A stretch of DNA of 64,000 nt, taken from positions 1,098,001 through 1,162,000 of the forward strand of contig CP124756.1 of assembly GCA_029972225.1 (NCBI GenBank), read 5' to 3'. The notes beneath the pieces are model-generated. The model was not told the DNA's origin, made no database searches, and saw nothing but the letters and a program-made list of their open reading frames with translations. Origin of the DNA: Candidatus Thiothrix putei (GTDB lineage: Bacteria > Pseudomonadota > Gammaproteobacteria > Thiotrichales > Thiotrichaceae). Shown piece after piece: positions 34,767 to 43,282 of this stretch; the first letter of the stretch is position 1; each line of letters opens with the position of its first letter. The position numbers and the translations under genes were made by a program.

Positions 34767-35948
34767 TTGAACCATACTGAGTGGGAATTTGAAACACTGG
34801 CGGTACGTGCCGGGCATGTACGCACCAATGAAGGCGAGCATTCGGAAGCGATTTTCCCCACCTCCAGCTTTGTGTTCAGCAGTGCGGCGCAAGCGGCAGC
34901 GCGGTTTGGTGGAACTGAACTGGGTAATATCTATGCGCGTTTCACTAACCCGACGGTACGCTATTTTCAGGAACGTCTTGCAGCGTTAGAAGGTGGTGAA
35001 AGCTGTGTGGCAACCGCGTCAGGTATGTCGGCGATTTTGGCGGTGATGTTGGGGTTGCTGAAAGCCGGGGATCACGTGGTGTGTTCCCGCGCAGTGTTTG
35101 GTACGACCACGCTGTTGTTGCAAAACATTATCGGCAAATTCGGCGTGACGTTTAGCTTTGTCGAGTTGACGGATTTGGGTGCTTGGGAGGCGGCGTTGCA
35201 GCCGAATACGCGCTTATTATTCGTGGAAACGCCCGCGAATCCATTAACCGACATTGTGGATATTCGTGAATTAGCTGATTTGGCGCACCGTCACGGTAGC
35301 CTGTTGGTGGTCGATAACTGTTTCTGTACCCCCGTTTTGCAACGCCCGTTGGCATTAGGGGCGGACATTGTGGTGCATTCTGCCACCAAGTATTTGGATG
35401 GGCAGGGGCGGGCGCTGGGCGGTGCGGTGGTCGGCGATAAGGAGCGTGTCGGCAAGGATGTCTACGGTATTTTGCGCAATGGTGGCATGACCATGAGTCC
35501 GTTTAATGCGTGGATATTCCTCAAGGGCTTGGAAACGCTTTCCCTGCGGATGAAGGCGCACTGTGAGAATGCCATGCAGCTTGCCCAATGGTTAGAAGCG
35601 CACCCGGCGATTGAGCGGGTACATTATCCGGGGCTGGTGTCGCACCCGCAACACGCACTGGCGCAACAGCAGCAAAGCGGTTTTGGGGGGATGGTTTCCT
35701 TTATTGTGAAAGGCGGGCAGGAAGCGGCTTGGCGAGTGGTGGATGCGACCCAAATGCTCTCCATTACCGCGAATCTGGGGGATGCGAAAACCACGATTAC
35801 GCACCCTGCCACCACCACGCACGGGCGTTTAACCCCGGAGCAAAAACAGCAAGCAGGCATCGCCGCCGGTTTATTGCGGGTGTCGGTGGGCTTGGAAAGT
35901 GTGCGTGATATTCAACGTGATCTGGCTCGCGGCTTGGATGCGCTTTAA
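34767..35948 (+). CDS. metZ: O-succinylhomoserine sulfhydrylase
   Basis: The 393-residue PLP enzyme of the Cys/Met metabolism family makes homocysteine from O-succinylhomoserine and sulfide. The PLP lysine is in VVHSATKYLDGQGR; other motifs are ATASGMSAIL and ETPANPLTD. It starts with TTG 3 bp after the transpeptidase. Its stop overlaps the 3' end of the IS30-split gene on the other strand. Confidence 0.93.
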   Translation: MNHTEWEFETLAVRAGHVRTNEGEHSEAIFPTSSFVFSSAAQAAARFGGTELGNIYARFTNPTVRYFQERLAALEGGESCVATASGMSAILAVMLGLLKAGDHVVCSRAVFGTTTLLLQNIIGKFGVTFSFVELTDLGAWEAALQPNTRLLFVETPANPLTDIVDIRELADLAHRHGSLLVVDNCFCTPVLQRPLALGADIVVHSATKYLDGQGRALGGAVVGDKERVGKDVYGILRNGGMTMSPFNAWIFLKGLETLSLRMKAHCENAMQLAQWLEAHPAIERVHYPGLVSHPQHALAQQQQSGFGGMVSFIVKGGQEAAWRVVDATQMLSITANLGDAKTTITHPATTTHGRLTPEQKQQAGIAAGLLRVSVGLESVRDIQRDLARGLDAL

Positions 35949-36017
35949 GGCAGGCGGAAGGTGGGAAGTTTAAATTCCCGCCTGGCTTCGTTCAGTTCTA
36001 AAAACGTTGGCGAATTC

Positions 36018-37121
36018 GTATCATAAGTGCATAGCCCGTTAATCGAGGCGGGATGCGATTTTCCTCATCAGGTCAGCGGCAAGATGTGGTAAAAAGCATC
36101 CCGAAAAACCACTGACAGGAGAGCTTCATGGCTTACACACACCTTACCTCTGAGGAGAGGCATTATATCGAAACCCGGCACAAGATGAAGGAATCGACGG
36201 CAACAATCGCGTTAACCTTGGGGCGCAGTCAATCGACGATCAGTCGTGAACTGACCCGCAACCGAGGGCAACGCGGCTATCGGCACAAGCAAGCGCACGC
36301 CAAAGCGCAACAACGCCATGCGGACAAGCCCAAAGCGGTCAAGTTGACCCCGGAACTGGCGGTCAGCATTGATACGCTGCTGGAACAGCAATGGAGTCCT
36401 GAGCAGATCAGCGGTCGACTGAAAGCGGAAGGCAAAACGACTATTTGCCATGAAGCCATCTACCAGCATGTACTCAGGGACAAGCGTGCGGGCGGCAAGC
36501 TGTACCTGAACCTGCGCCGCCATACGAAGAAATACCGCCAGCGTTACGGCAGTAAAACGGGCAGCGTCAAAGGCATCCCCAACCGAGTGGACATTGACGA
36601 ACGCCCAGCGGTAGCCAACCAGCGTGAACGGCTCGGTGACTGGGAAGCCGACACCATGATCGGCAAGGGACACCAAGGCGCACTGGTGACACTGGATGAA
36701 CGCAAATCCAAGCTACGCCTAGCTTTTCCAGTGGCAAACAAGACCGCAGAAGCCGTAACCAGCAGCATTATCACCTTGCTGGACAGCTTCAAGGATTGGG
36801 TGCACACGCTCACCTTCGACAACGGCAAAGAGTTTGCCAAACATGAGCAAGTTGCCCAAGCCCTTGGGTGCGAAACGTATTTCGCCAAGCCCTACCATTC
36901 GTGGGAGCGTGGGCAAAATGAGAACGCCAATGGGCTGTTACGCCAATACTTCCCCAAGGCAATGGGGCTATTGGACGTGACCACCCGACAGGTACTGGAG
37001 GCTGTACATAAACTCAACAACAGACCAAGGAAGTGTCTGGGATTCAAGACACCTTACGAGGTGTTCCGAGAACTATCCGGCATAGAGGCCGAAAAGTTGG
37101 TGGGTTATGCACTTATTACTT
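36018..37121 (+). mobile_element. IS30-family insertion sequence
   Basis: The element is about 1104 bp, with matching inverted ends sharing ATAAGTGCATA (36022-36032; complement at 37107-37117) plus CCC further in. It is flanked by the direct repeat GAATTC (36012-36017 and 37122-37127). Because GAATTC is a palindrome it could also be read as part of the ends, but one copy restores an open frame in the host gene. Confidence 0.8.
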
Positions 37122-37123
37122 GA
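36128..37123 (+). CDS. IS30 family transposase
   Basis: The 331-residue transposase has an N-terminal helix-turn-helix (YTHLTSEERHYIETRHKM, then LGRSQSTISRELTRN) and a DDE core: Asp in RLGDWEADTMIGKG, Asp in LTFDNGKEF, Glu in ERGQNENANGLLRQYFPK. It is complete. The stop reaches into the right end of the element. Confidence 0.95.
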   Translation: MAYTHLTSEERHYIETRHKMKESTATIALTLGRSQSTISRELTRNRGQRGYRHKQAHAKAQQRHADKPKAVKLTPELAVSIDTLLEQQWSPEQISGRLKAEGKTTICHEAIYQHVLRDKRAGGKLYLNLRRHTKKYRQRYGSKTGSVKGIPNRVDIDERPAVANQRERLGDWEADTMIGKGHQGALVTLDERKSKLRLAFPVANKTAEAVTSSIITLLDSFKDWVHTLTFDNGKEFAKHEQVAQALGCETYFAKPYHSWERGQNENANGLLRQYFPKAMGLLDVTTRQVLEAVHKLNNRPRKCLGFKTPYEVFRELSGIEAEKLVGYALIT

Positions 37124-37311
37124 ATTCACTGTTTCTAATTCTTCAGGAACCAAGCGGAAGCGATAGCCGTTATCACCGGGGTATGGCTCGGTATGGTCGC
37201 ATTTGCCATCCATGATGGCGCTTGGTATTTCCACAAAGGCTTGGCACTCTCGGTCAGGGTCATCTTCCAAGAAGTGCTGACAAAATACGCAGACGGGAGG
37301 GAGTACACAGC

Positions 37312-37695
37312 TCATGGTTCTGCCTCTTCTTCAGCCGGATCGTCTGGCTGTGTGTTGGGGATACGGTATTTTTCTAACAAAGCGTCGTGTTCCTTCTCTG
37401 CCAATTGACGATTAATAACTACCTGATAACTGGTTTCATTTTCCAATACAATGGTTTTTTGTGAGCCATCTTTGACTAAAGATTGAAAATATGTCCAGCT
37501 ACTGAAGGTTTCACCATTGATGGTACTAAGGGTCATGGGGGCGACATCATGAAAACCAATATTACTCGCCGCAGGAAGCACTTGCACGATTTGTACGGTG
37601 TCGGCTTCGATAGGTGGTGCGCCGGTTTCTTCTTCGGTGGCGGGTACACATTCGGGCAGTTTGCGGCTGGCTAGGAAGACAAAACCACTATTCAA
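37312..37695 (-). CDS. hypothetical protein, possibly 5'-truncated
   Basis: The 127-residue frame starts with TTG. I do not recognise it; the body has several beta-type segments (ADTVQIVQVLPAASNIGFHD, TIVLENETSYQVVINRQ) and an acidic C-terminus. Its first dozen codons are antisense to a transposase-like remnant, so the original N-terminus may have been lost. It overlaps the next gene by 4 bp. Confidence 0.45.
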   Translation of the reverse strand: MNSGFVFLASRKLPECVPATEEETGAPPIEADTVQIVQVLPAASNIGFHDVAPMTLSTINGETFSSWTYFQSLVKDGSQKTIVLENETSYQVVINRQLAEKEHDALLEKYRIPNTQPDDPAEEEAEP

Positions 37696-37896
37696 GCGCT
37701 CAAGGAATGGCAGAAAAAGAAGCCAGATTTGTTCAAAAAGAAAGTCTATGATCTATCGGGACTTGACAAGATGGCAGATACCTTGGACATTGCCGAATCC
37801 ACCGTCAAGATTCACGTATCCAAACTAATTGCGGCACTAGCGGTTCACAATCGGTTGGCGTGTGTGATGGAAGCGCAGCGTTTAGGCATTCTGTAA
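37676..37896 (+). pseudogene. remnant: transposase-like tail joined to LuxR-type HTH tail
   Basis: Starting just after an in-frame TAG, the frame reads DKTTIQALKEWQKKKPDLF ... YDLSGLDK, resembling the C-terminus of a transposase/integrase. It continues into ADTLDIAESTVKIHVSKLIA ... EAQRLGIL and stop, which is the DNA-binding helix-turn-helix end of a NarL-type response regulator. No receiver domain is present. The second half is clear; the first is tentative. Confidence 0.5.
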
Positions 37897-37897
37897 T

Positions 37898-38968
37898 TCA
37901 GGCAGCGGTGTGGTATTGCTTGCCCAATTCATGCACGGCATCTACCAGCACGCCGACATTTTCGGGGTTAATATGCTGGTGAATCCCGTGCCCAAGATTA
38001 AACACATGCCCGGAACCTTGCCCGTAACTCGCGAGAATATCAGCGACTTGCTGACGAATCACCTCCGGTGACGCATACAGCACACAAGGATCCATATTGC
38101 CTTGCAGCGCAACTCTGTCACCCACACGGGCGCGAGCATCGGCAATATTAATCGTCCAATCCAGCCCTAAGCCATCGCAACCGGTATCCGCCATCGGTTC
38201 GAGCCATTGCGCCCCGCCTTTGGTGAACAGAATGACAGGAACTTTGCGCCCGTCGTTTTCACGGGTCACGCCATCGACGATTTTCTGCATGTAACGCAGG
38301 GAGAATTCACGGTAAGTCGTGGGTGTCAACGAACCGCCCCACGTATCAAAGATCATGGCGGCTTGCGCCCCGGCTGCAATCTGCGCATTCAGATAGAGGA
38401 TAATGCTGTCTGCCAGCTTGTCTAGCAACAAGTGCAGGGCTTTGGGGTCGTCATACAACATGCCCTTCACCTTGGCGAATTCCTTGCTGGAACTGCCTTC
38501 CACCATGTATGTCGCCAGTGTCCACGGGCTGCCGGTGAAACCGATCAAGGGAACACGCCCGTCGAGTTCGCGGCGGATGGTGCGTACCGCATTCATTACG
38601 TACTGCAATTCGCCTTCGGGGTCGGGAATGCCGATCTTTTCAATATCCGCCATGCTTTGCACGGGGTTGGTGAAACGCGGGCCTTCGCCTTCCGAGAAGT
38701 ACAAGCCTAAGCCCATGGCATCAGGAACGGTGAGGATGTCAGAAAACAGGATGGCCGCATCCAGCGCGTAACGCTCCAGCGGTTGCAGGGTGACTTCGCA
38801 GGCAAGATCGGCATTTTTGCACAAATCCATGAAACTACCGGCGCGGGCGCGGGTAGCACGGTATTCAGGCAAATAACGCCCAGCTTGACGCATAATCCAT
38901 ATGGGCGTGGTATCGACTGGCTGTTTCAGGAGTGCGCGTAAGAAACGGTCGTTTTTGAGTTCGGTCAT
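37898..38968 (-). CDS. hemE: uroporphyrinogen decarboxylase
   Basis: The 356-residue enzyme converts uroporphyrinogen III to coproporphyrinogen III in haem synthesis. Typical motifs: [50 protein letters not shown]. Length is normal. It is convergent with the HTH remnant, only 1 bp apart. Confidence 0.97.
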   Translation of the reverse strand: MTELKNDRFLRALLKQPVDTTPIWIMRQAGRYLPEYRATRARAGSFMDLCKNADLACEVTLQPLERYALDAAILFSDILTVPDAMGLGLYFSEGEGPRFTNPVQSMADIEKIGIPDPEGELQYVMNAVRTIRRELDGRVPLIGFTGSPWTLATYMVEGSSSKEFAKVKGMLYDDPKALHLLLDKLADSIILYLNAQIAAGAQAAMIFDTWGGSLTPTTYREFSLRYMQKIVDGVTRENDGRKVPVILFTKGGAQWLEPMADTGCDGLGLDWTINIADARARVGDRVALQGNMDPCVLYASPEVIRQQVADILASYGQGSGHVFNLGHGIHQHINPENVGVLVDAVHELGKQYHTAA

Positions 38969-39004
38969 ATCGACACCCCTGAATGCGTAAAAGATTGGCT
39001 GGTG

Positions 39005-39451
39005 TTAGCCGCCGAGACGGGTTTTGATGAGTCCGCTCACTTGCCCCATATCCGTGCGACCTTGTGCTTTGGGTTTTAGCCACGTCATGACTTTGCCCAT
39101 ATCACGCACGGATGTCGCGCCGGTTTCAGTAATCGCTTGTTGAATGAGGTCATCCAATTCGGCGACGCTGAGGGGTTGCGGAAGGTAGGTCTGGATAATA
39201 CCCAGTTCATATTCTTCCTGCGCGACCAAATCGGTGCGACCTGCGTCACCGTATTGGCGGATGGATTCGCGACGCTGTTTACACATTTTGTCCAACACCA
39301 CCAAGACGGCGGTATCGTCCATTTCGGCACGCGTATCCACTTCCTGCTGCTTAATCGCAGCGAGAATCAGACGGATAACACCAAGCTGCGCCTTTTCATG
39401 CGCACGCATGGCAGTTTTCATGTCTTCGGTGATTTGTGCCTTGAGGCTCAT
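39005..39451 (-). CDS. GatB/YqeY domain protein
   Basis: The 148-residue protein (MSLKAQITEDMKTAMRAHEK) matches the YqeY family, related to the tail of the GatB amidotransferase subunit and thought to touch tRNA. It lies 1 bp after rpsU, the normal rpsU-yqeY order in proteobacteria. Confidence 0.93.
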   Translation of the reverse strand: MSLKAQITEDMKTAMRAHEKAQLGVIRLILAAIKQQEVDTRAEMDDTAVLVVLDKMCKQRRESIRQYGDAGRTDLVAQEEYELGIIQTYLPQPLSVAELDDLIQQAITETGATSVRDMGKVMTWLKPKAQGRTDMGQVSGLIKTRLGG

Positions 39452-39452
39452 A

Positions 39453-39668
39453 TCAGAACAGACGCACGCGACGGTTCAGGTCACGGGAAATGCGCTTCAG
39501 GTTGCGCTTAACAGCCGCAGCACGCATACGCTTGCGCACCGAGGTAGGCTTTTCATAGAATTCACGGGCGCGGACATCAGCTACAACGCCAGCTTTTTCA
39601 CAGGTGCGCTTGAAACGGCGCAGAGCAACTTCAAAAGGTTCGGTATCACGTACTTTTACACTAGGCAT
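39453..39668 (-). CDS. rpsU: 30S ribosomal protein S21
   Basis: The 71-residue basic protein starts [20 protein letters not shown], the standard S21 start, which fixes ATG at 39668. It contains [11 protein letters not shown] and a basic C-terminus. It helps mRNA pairing during initiation. Confidence 0.97.
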   Translation of the reverse strand: MPSVKVRDTEPFEVALRRFKRTCEKAGVVADVRAREFYEKPTSVRKRMRAAAVKRNLKRISRDLNRRVRLF

Positions 39669-39762
39669 ACAAATCTGTCTCAAATCCACAATTGAGTAAA
39701 GCGCGAGATTATACCCGCCTGCCAGCTAAATGCAAAACAATAAGTAGACGACGGGTAAAAGT

Positions 39763-39786
39763 AGTGGGGGCAACCTTGCCCCCACT
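39763..39786 (-). terminator. probable terminator downstream of the gene at 39811
   Basis: An 11-bp perfect stem AGTGGGGGCAA/TTGCCCCCACT with a 2-base loop is followed on the minus strand by acttttac, only weakly T-rich. It separates the unknown-function operon from rpsU. Confidence 0.65.
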
Positions 39787-39810
39787 GTATCGCCTTGTTA
39801 ATGCTGCTGG

Positions 39811-40647
39811 TTAGCCAAACAAGTGTCTGGTTTCCTCGCAAGACTTGGCGGAAAGTGCCTGAAGTTGTTTCAAGCCTTCAGCCGTCCCTTCCAGCAGGTG
39901 TTTTTCCAAGCGCTCTGGCTTCATTTCCAGCATGAGTTTTAGCCCAGCTTCTAAGCCACCGCCATTGGCGAACAGGGCGGCTGACGTCGCCCGGATAGCA
40001 CCGCCCAATATTACAGCTTCGAACAGTTCCGGTGGCGGGCAACTCAGGCAAGGGTCAGGGCGGGGCGGAATCGGGCGGTTAGGCATGGGCAGCAACAGGT
40101 AGCGCTCAATCAAGCGTTCCCGCAACTTCAGGTCTAACAGACCCAGCCAGTCGAACACGAATTGTGTGACCCAGCACGGGCCATACAATCCGATTAAGCG
40201 TTTGCGGAATACCAGCCCGGCATCCAACAGATTGACTTTGGGGTGGAATTCTTCAATGCCGGGGTAAGAATACAGGCTTTCCAGCGTATGGAAGAAGAAG
40301 CAATGGCGCGGAATTTCCGGTGGGGCTAACCAGACCGCCAGATTCAGGTAATAGCGTTTGATCTTTTCCCAGTTAGCGCCGCCAGCCGCTTCGATTTGGG
40401 TGATATTGATATTCATCCAGTGATGCCAGGTGGAATCGGTCGCTACCCGCCCGACATTGGCACGATGACCGTCATACACATTGATCATGGCAAACCGCTT
40501 GGCAGGTGAATCCCCTTTTTCATGCTGCAAGGGTGGGTCAGCTAAGGTTGTCCCGTGCGCAATGACCATCGGCAGGGGTTGTACCCCGCCTGCTGTGGGG
40601 TATTCTGCTCCCGTAACCCCCGCCCCGAAATTGTAGTTATTGCCCAA
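39811..40647 (-). CDS. hypothetical protein of unknown family
   Basis: The 278-residue protein starts with TTG (LGNNYNFGAGVTGAEYPTAG). I do not recognise a domain. It has aromatic-rich segments (HCFFFHTLESLYSYPGIEEF), Pro-rich stretch LPMPNRPIPPRPDP and a helical end. The reconstructed upstream gene would have ended in TAA overlapping this TTG, so the two were an overlapping gene pair before the TnpB element inserted between them. Confidence 0.65.
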   Translation of the reverse strand: MGNNYNFGAGVTGAEYPTAGGVQPLPMVIAHGTTLADPPLQHEKGDSPAKRFAMINVYDGHRANVGRVATDSTWHHWMNINITQIEAAGGANWEKIKRYYLNLAVWLAPPEIPRHCFFFHTLESLYSYPGIEEFHPKVNLLDAGLVFRKRLIGLYGPCWVTQFVFDWLGLLDLKLRERLIERYLLLPMPNRPIPPRPDPCLSCPPPELFEAVILGGAIRATSAALFANGGGLEAGLKLMLEMKPERLEKHLLEGTAEGLKQLQALSAKSCEETRHLFG

Positions 40648-40669
40648 GGTGATAGCCGCTAACCGTTAT

Positions 40670-42052
40670 TTCAAACCTACCCAAATCTACCTATAGCTAA
40701 CTAAAAGTAGTCATGGTGTTGAATTCCTGCTTCACGGGGGCTGGTTTCGTCTTCGGCTTGCGCCCAAGACCAGAGCCTTCCCCTCCACAGGCAGACACCG
40801 TGTAACTCACGGCGTATTCTTCTAAATTCTTGGCGGCATTTACGTCACGGTCATGGACTGCACCGCAAACGGGGCAAGTCCATTCACGTACCGACAGTGG
40901 CAGCTTCTCCACTTTATGCCCACAGCCAGAAGCAGAACAGGTTTTGCTGGAGGCAAAAAACCGATCAGCCACCACGACCACCGCACCGCGCATTCCCGCC
41001 TTGTATTCCAGTTGCCGCCGGAACTCGAAAAACCCCATATCACTGATGGCACGGGATAAATGACGGTTTTTCACCATGCCCGACACGTTCAAATCTTCAA
41101 TGCCGATGGTGTGAAAACGGCGGGTTAAATCCGTAGTGAGTTGGTGCAAACTGTCTTGGCGAATGTTGGCAATACGTGCGTGAAGTGTTGCCAGTTTTTG
41201 TTTTGCCTTGTGGCGGTTGGCACTGCTTTTGACCTTGCGGGACAGGCTGCGCGAGAGCCGTTTTAGGCGGGAAAGCAAGGCTTTATGCGGCTTCGCCCCA
41301 ACCACTTTTTCCCCCGTTGATAGGGTTGCCAGTGCAGATACGCCCAAATCCACCCCTACCGTGCCTTGGTTTTTGGCAGGCGGGAGGTGGTTTGAGGTGG
41401 TGTCCACGGTGATGCTGGCGAACCACTGATCAGCGGTGCGGGAAATCGTGGCAGAGAGAATTTTACCGGAAAAGCGTAACGTTTCCCGCATCCGTACTAA
41501 CCCAAGGTTGGGAATGCGGATGCGGCAACCGTCAAGGCTGAACTGGTCGTTAGTGAGGGTGAAACTGTCGCGGCTTTTACCTTTCTTTTTGAATTGCGGG
41601 TACTTGGCTCGTCCCGCAAAGAAGTTTTTGAAGGCTACGCCGAGTTGGATAATTGCCATTTGCGGGGCGTTTTTGGTGACTTCCAGCATCCAGGGGAATT
41701 GTTCGCGTTTGATGGCGTTCAATTGGCGGCGCAAGCCCATTTGGTTGGGTTTTGGCTGGGTGTTATCGTCTTTCCATGCGGCGTATTGGGTTTGCCATTC
41801 TGCCAACGCCCAGTTGTAGGCGAACCGTGCTGTGCCTGCGGCTTTCGCCAAGTACGTCGCTTGCTTATGGTTGGGGTCAAGGCGGATTTTGTGGCTGATG
41901 ATCATGGCAAACAGAATGCAGCACGGTGTGATAGTTGTCTAGTCATCCGTGCTTTTGCTGCTATCGTTTACGGATAAACGGCACTACGCTTTTATAAACC
42001 TAACCAAAATGATAAAGTTTGAATAGATTTATATAGATTTTATGGTAACTGT
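40670..42052 (-). mobile_element. stand-alone TnpB element (IS1341/IS605 group)
   Basis: About 1383 bp contain only tnpB. No Y1 tnpA gene is visible. TTTCAAACC occurs at both borders (40669-40677 and 42052-42060). In the tnpB direction the left border is preceded by TTGAA and the right border ends with TTGAA, which fits the paired cleavage sites of IS200/IS605 elements. Exact ends are inferred from reconstruction of the host gene. Confidence 0.7.
40697..41905 (-). CDS. tnpB: RNA-guided nuclease TnpB
   Basis: The 402-residue protein has RuvC residues Asp in GVDLGVSAL, Glu in IGIEDLNVSGM and Asp in HDRDVNAAKN, with a zinc finger CSASGCG...CPVCG. Its N-terminus (HKIRLDPNHKQATYLAKAAG) is standard. 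TnpB is the programmable nuclease ancestor of Cas12 (family knowledge). All catalytic residues are present. The omega RNA would overlap the 3' end of the gene. Confidence 0.95.
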   Translation of the reverse strand: MIISHKIRLDPNHKQATYLAKAAGTARFAYNWALAEWQTQYAAWKDDNTQPKPNQMGLRRQLNAIKREQFPWMLEVTKNAPQMAIIQLGVAFKNFFAGRAKYPQFKKKGKSRDSFTLTNDQFSLDGCRIRIPNLGLVRMRETLRFSGKILSATISRTADQWFASITVDTTSNHLPPAKNQGTVGVDLGVSALATLSTGEKVVGAKPHKALLSRLKRLSRSLSRKVKSSANRHKAKQKLATLHARIANIRQDSLHQLTTDLTRRFHTIGIEDLNVSGMVKNRHLSRAISDMGFFEFRRQLEYKAGMRGAVVVVADRFFASSKTCSASGCGHKVEKLPLSVREWTCPVCGAVHDRDVNAAKNLEEYAVSYTVSACGGEGSGLGRKPKTKPAPVKQEFNTMTTFS

Positions 42053-42895
42053 TTCAAACCCCACATCGGGTTGTGGCACATGATCAAACACCACCCCTTC
42101 ATGAGGATGGTCGGGCATCACATCAATCGGGCCTAAAGTGGGGTGGCACAATACCGGATGCGGGCGTTTGCGGATATGCAAAGGGGAAGAGGAGAAGGAT
42201 AACCACGCCTTCCATTGAATAGGTTGTGGTACTGCATCGCTTTGACGGTCGAATTCAATGGTTTCTGTACCTGCCATTTCTGCGGCATTGGCAGGGCGAT
42301 TGGTATCAATCCGCAACGCTGTACCAATCGGTGGTACGCCCTGCGCATTTGTCCAGGCTCGCATAGTGCCGACACGCGGAATGCGGTGACACATGGAAGC
42401 CCCTAAGTAATCATGGTCGCCAGTGGCAAATACTCCGCCTTTACGGTTATTCATCCAGGTGGTCAGCACGGCTAATTCGGCGTTGCTGGCAGGTAACGCG
42501 CCCGGTGCGGTGATATTTGCATCAGAACCGCCGAAATTGTCCGGTTTGAAGCCAAAGCACCACACCTCATCATACGCATCAATCACCCGCCCACCGGCAG
42601 GCAGCGTGCTGTCAAAGCGAAACCCCAGGTATTTAGCCGCCGTGCCAACGGGACTGGCAACGACGCTAAAGGGTACATTGGAACGTACCCCAACATCGAC
42701 CTGGAAGTGCATACAACCAACGGATGTGTCACGCAGCAAACGGATCACGCGCTCAATCCCGAAGGCATTTGCCCCCGGTGACAGGCTGATTTCGTTATCC
42801 ACAACGATTAAAATATTTACCCGGCTACGCAGGTATTTCAGCAAATAATCAGACAATGCCGGGCGGGCAATGTCTATCACATGATGTAAGTCCAT
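42029..42895 (-). CDS. hypothetical protein, 3' end replaced by TnpB element
   Basis: The 288-residue protein is of a family I cannot name. It shows VNILIVVDNEISLSPGANAF, then DEVWCFGFKPDNFGG and LTTWMNNRKGGVFATGDHDY, a Rossmann-like layout recalling ThuA/amidotransferase-like folds. The last residues (TVTIKSI) are encoded by the element; joining the flanks suggests a native end FEITVSGYHLGQ. It was probably an operon with the gene at 39811. Confidence 0.6.
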   Translation of the reverse strand: MDLHHVIDIARPALSDYLLKYLRSRVNILIVVDNEISLSPGANAFGIERVIRLLRDTSVGCMHFQVDVGVRSNVPFSVVASPVGTAAKYLGFRFDSTLPAGGRVIDAYDEVWCFGFKPDNFGGSDANITAPGALPASNAELAVLTTWMNNRKGGVFATGDHDYLGASMCHRIPRVGTMRAWTNAQGVPPIGTALRIDTNRPANAAEMAGTETIEFDRQSDAVPQPIQWKAWLSFSSSPLHIRKRPHPVLCHPTLGPIDVMPDHPHEGVVFDHVPQPDVGFETVTIKSI

Positions 42896-43048
42896 TCGGA
42901 AAGCCCTCGCATTAGTGGTGAGAAAGGTGCAGGTTGACCTGCCCTTGCATTATCGGTTGCTTTAGCGAGGTAAAAAATGACGCAAACACGGGATTTTTCA
43001 GGCGGCTTATCCCTAGGTTAAGGGAGGTGTTTGCTACGGCTGTCCCAT

Positions 43049-43082
43049 AAAAAAACCGCCACACAGTTACCCATGTGGCGGT
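43049..43082 (-). terminator. hairpin with T-run on the minus strand
   Basis: CCGCCACA/TGTGGCGG, an 8-bp stem with a 10-base loop, is followed on the minus strand by seven T residues. There is no gene upstream on that strand within the 230 bp before the divergent response regulator gene. It could end a small RNA or act in the leader of the gene at 42895. The rest of 42896-43282 shows no recognisable gene. Confidence 0.7.
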
Positions 43083-43282
43083 CAAGGTGCAGATTGTTGT
43101 ATTCCCCAATACACGCTGTTCGTATGGATAACAATAGCATTCGTTTGGTGGAGAGCGAATCCCCCATCCTAGTGAAATGCGCGTCGAGAAAAATACCTAG
43201 TATGCGTGATAACCAACCGGGCTGCTGAATGCTTAAACTCAGCTAGACTTAAATGATCAGCCACTACCCAAGCCGCATTACT

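Larger units (their letters stand above)
35945..37315 (-). pseudogene. small hypothetical gene split by an IS30 element
   Basis: The 5' part (37315-37122) encodes MSCVLPPVCVFCQHF..., DHTEPYPGDNGYRFRLVPEE, a small Cys-containing family of unknown function. The 3' part (36017-35945) encodes PTFLELNEARREFKLPTFRL and a stop. Joining them over one copy of the GAATTC duplication restores one frame across ...ETVNS/PTFLEL..., about 85 residues. The reading is direct from the sequence. It began as the second gene of an operon (ATGA overlap at 37315). Confidence 0.75.

Noticed and set aside
35949-36011. Hairpin after metZ as its terminator
   Set aside because: No T-run follows the stem, and the sequence is explained as the coding tail of the IS30-split gene on the other strand.
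40669-42060. TTTCAAACC at both borders as a target duplication
   Set aside because: TnpB/IS605 elements do not duplicate their target. The repeated sequence is better explained by similar cleavage sites at the two ends, one belonging to the element.
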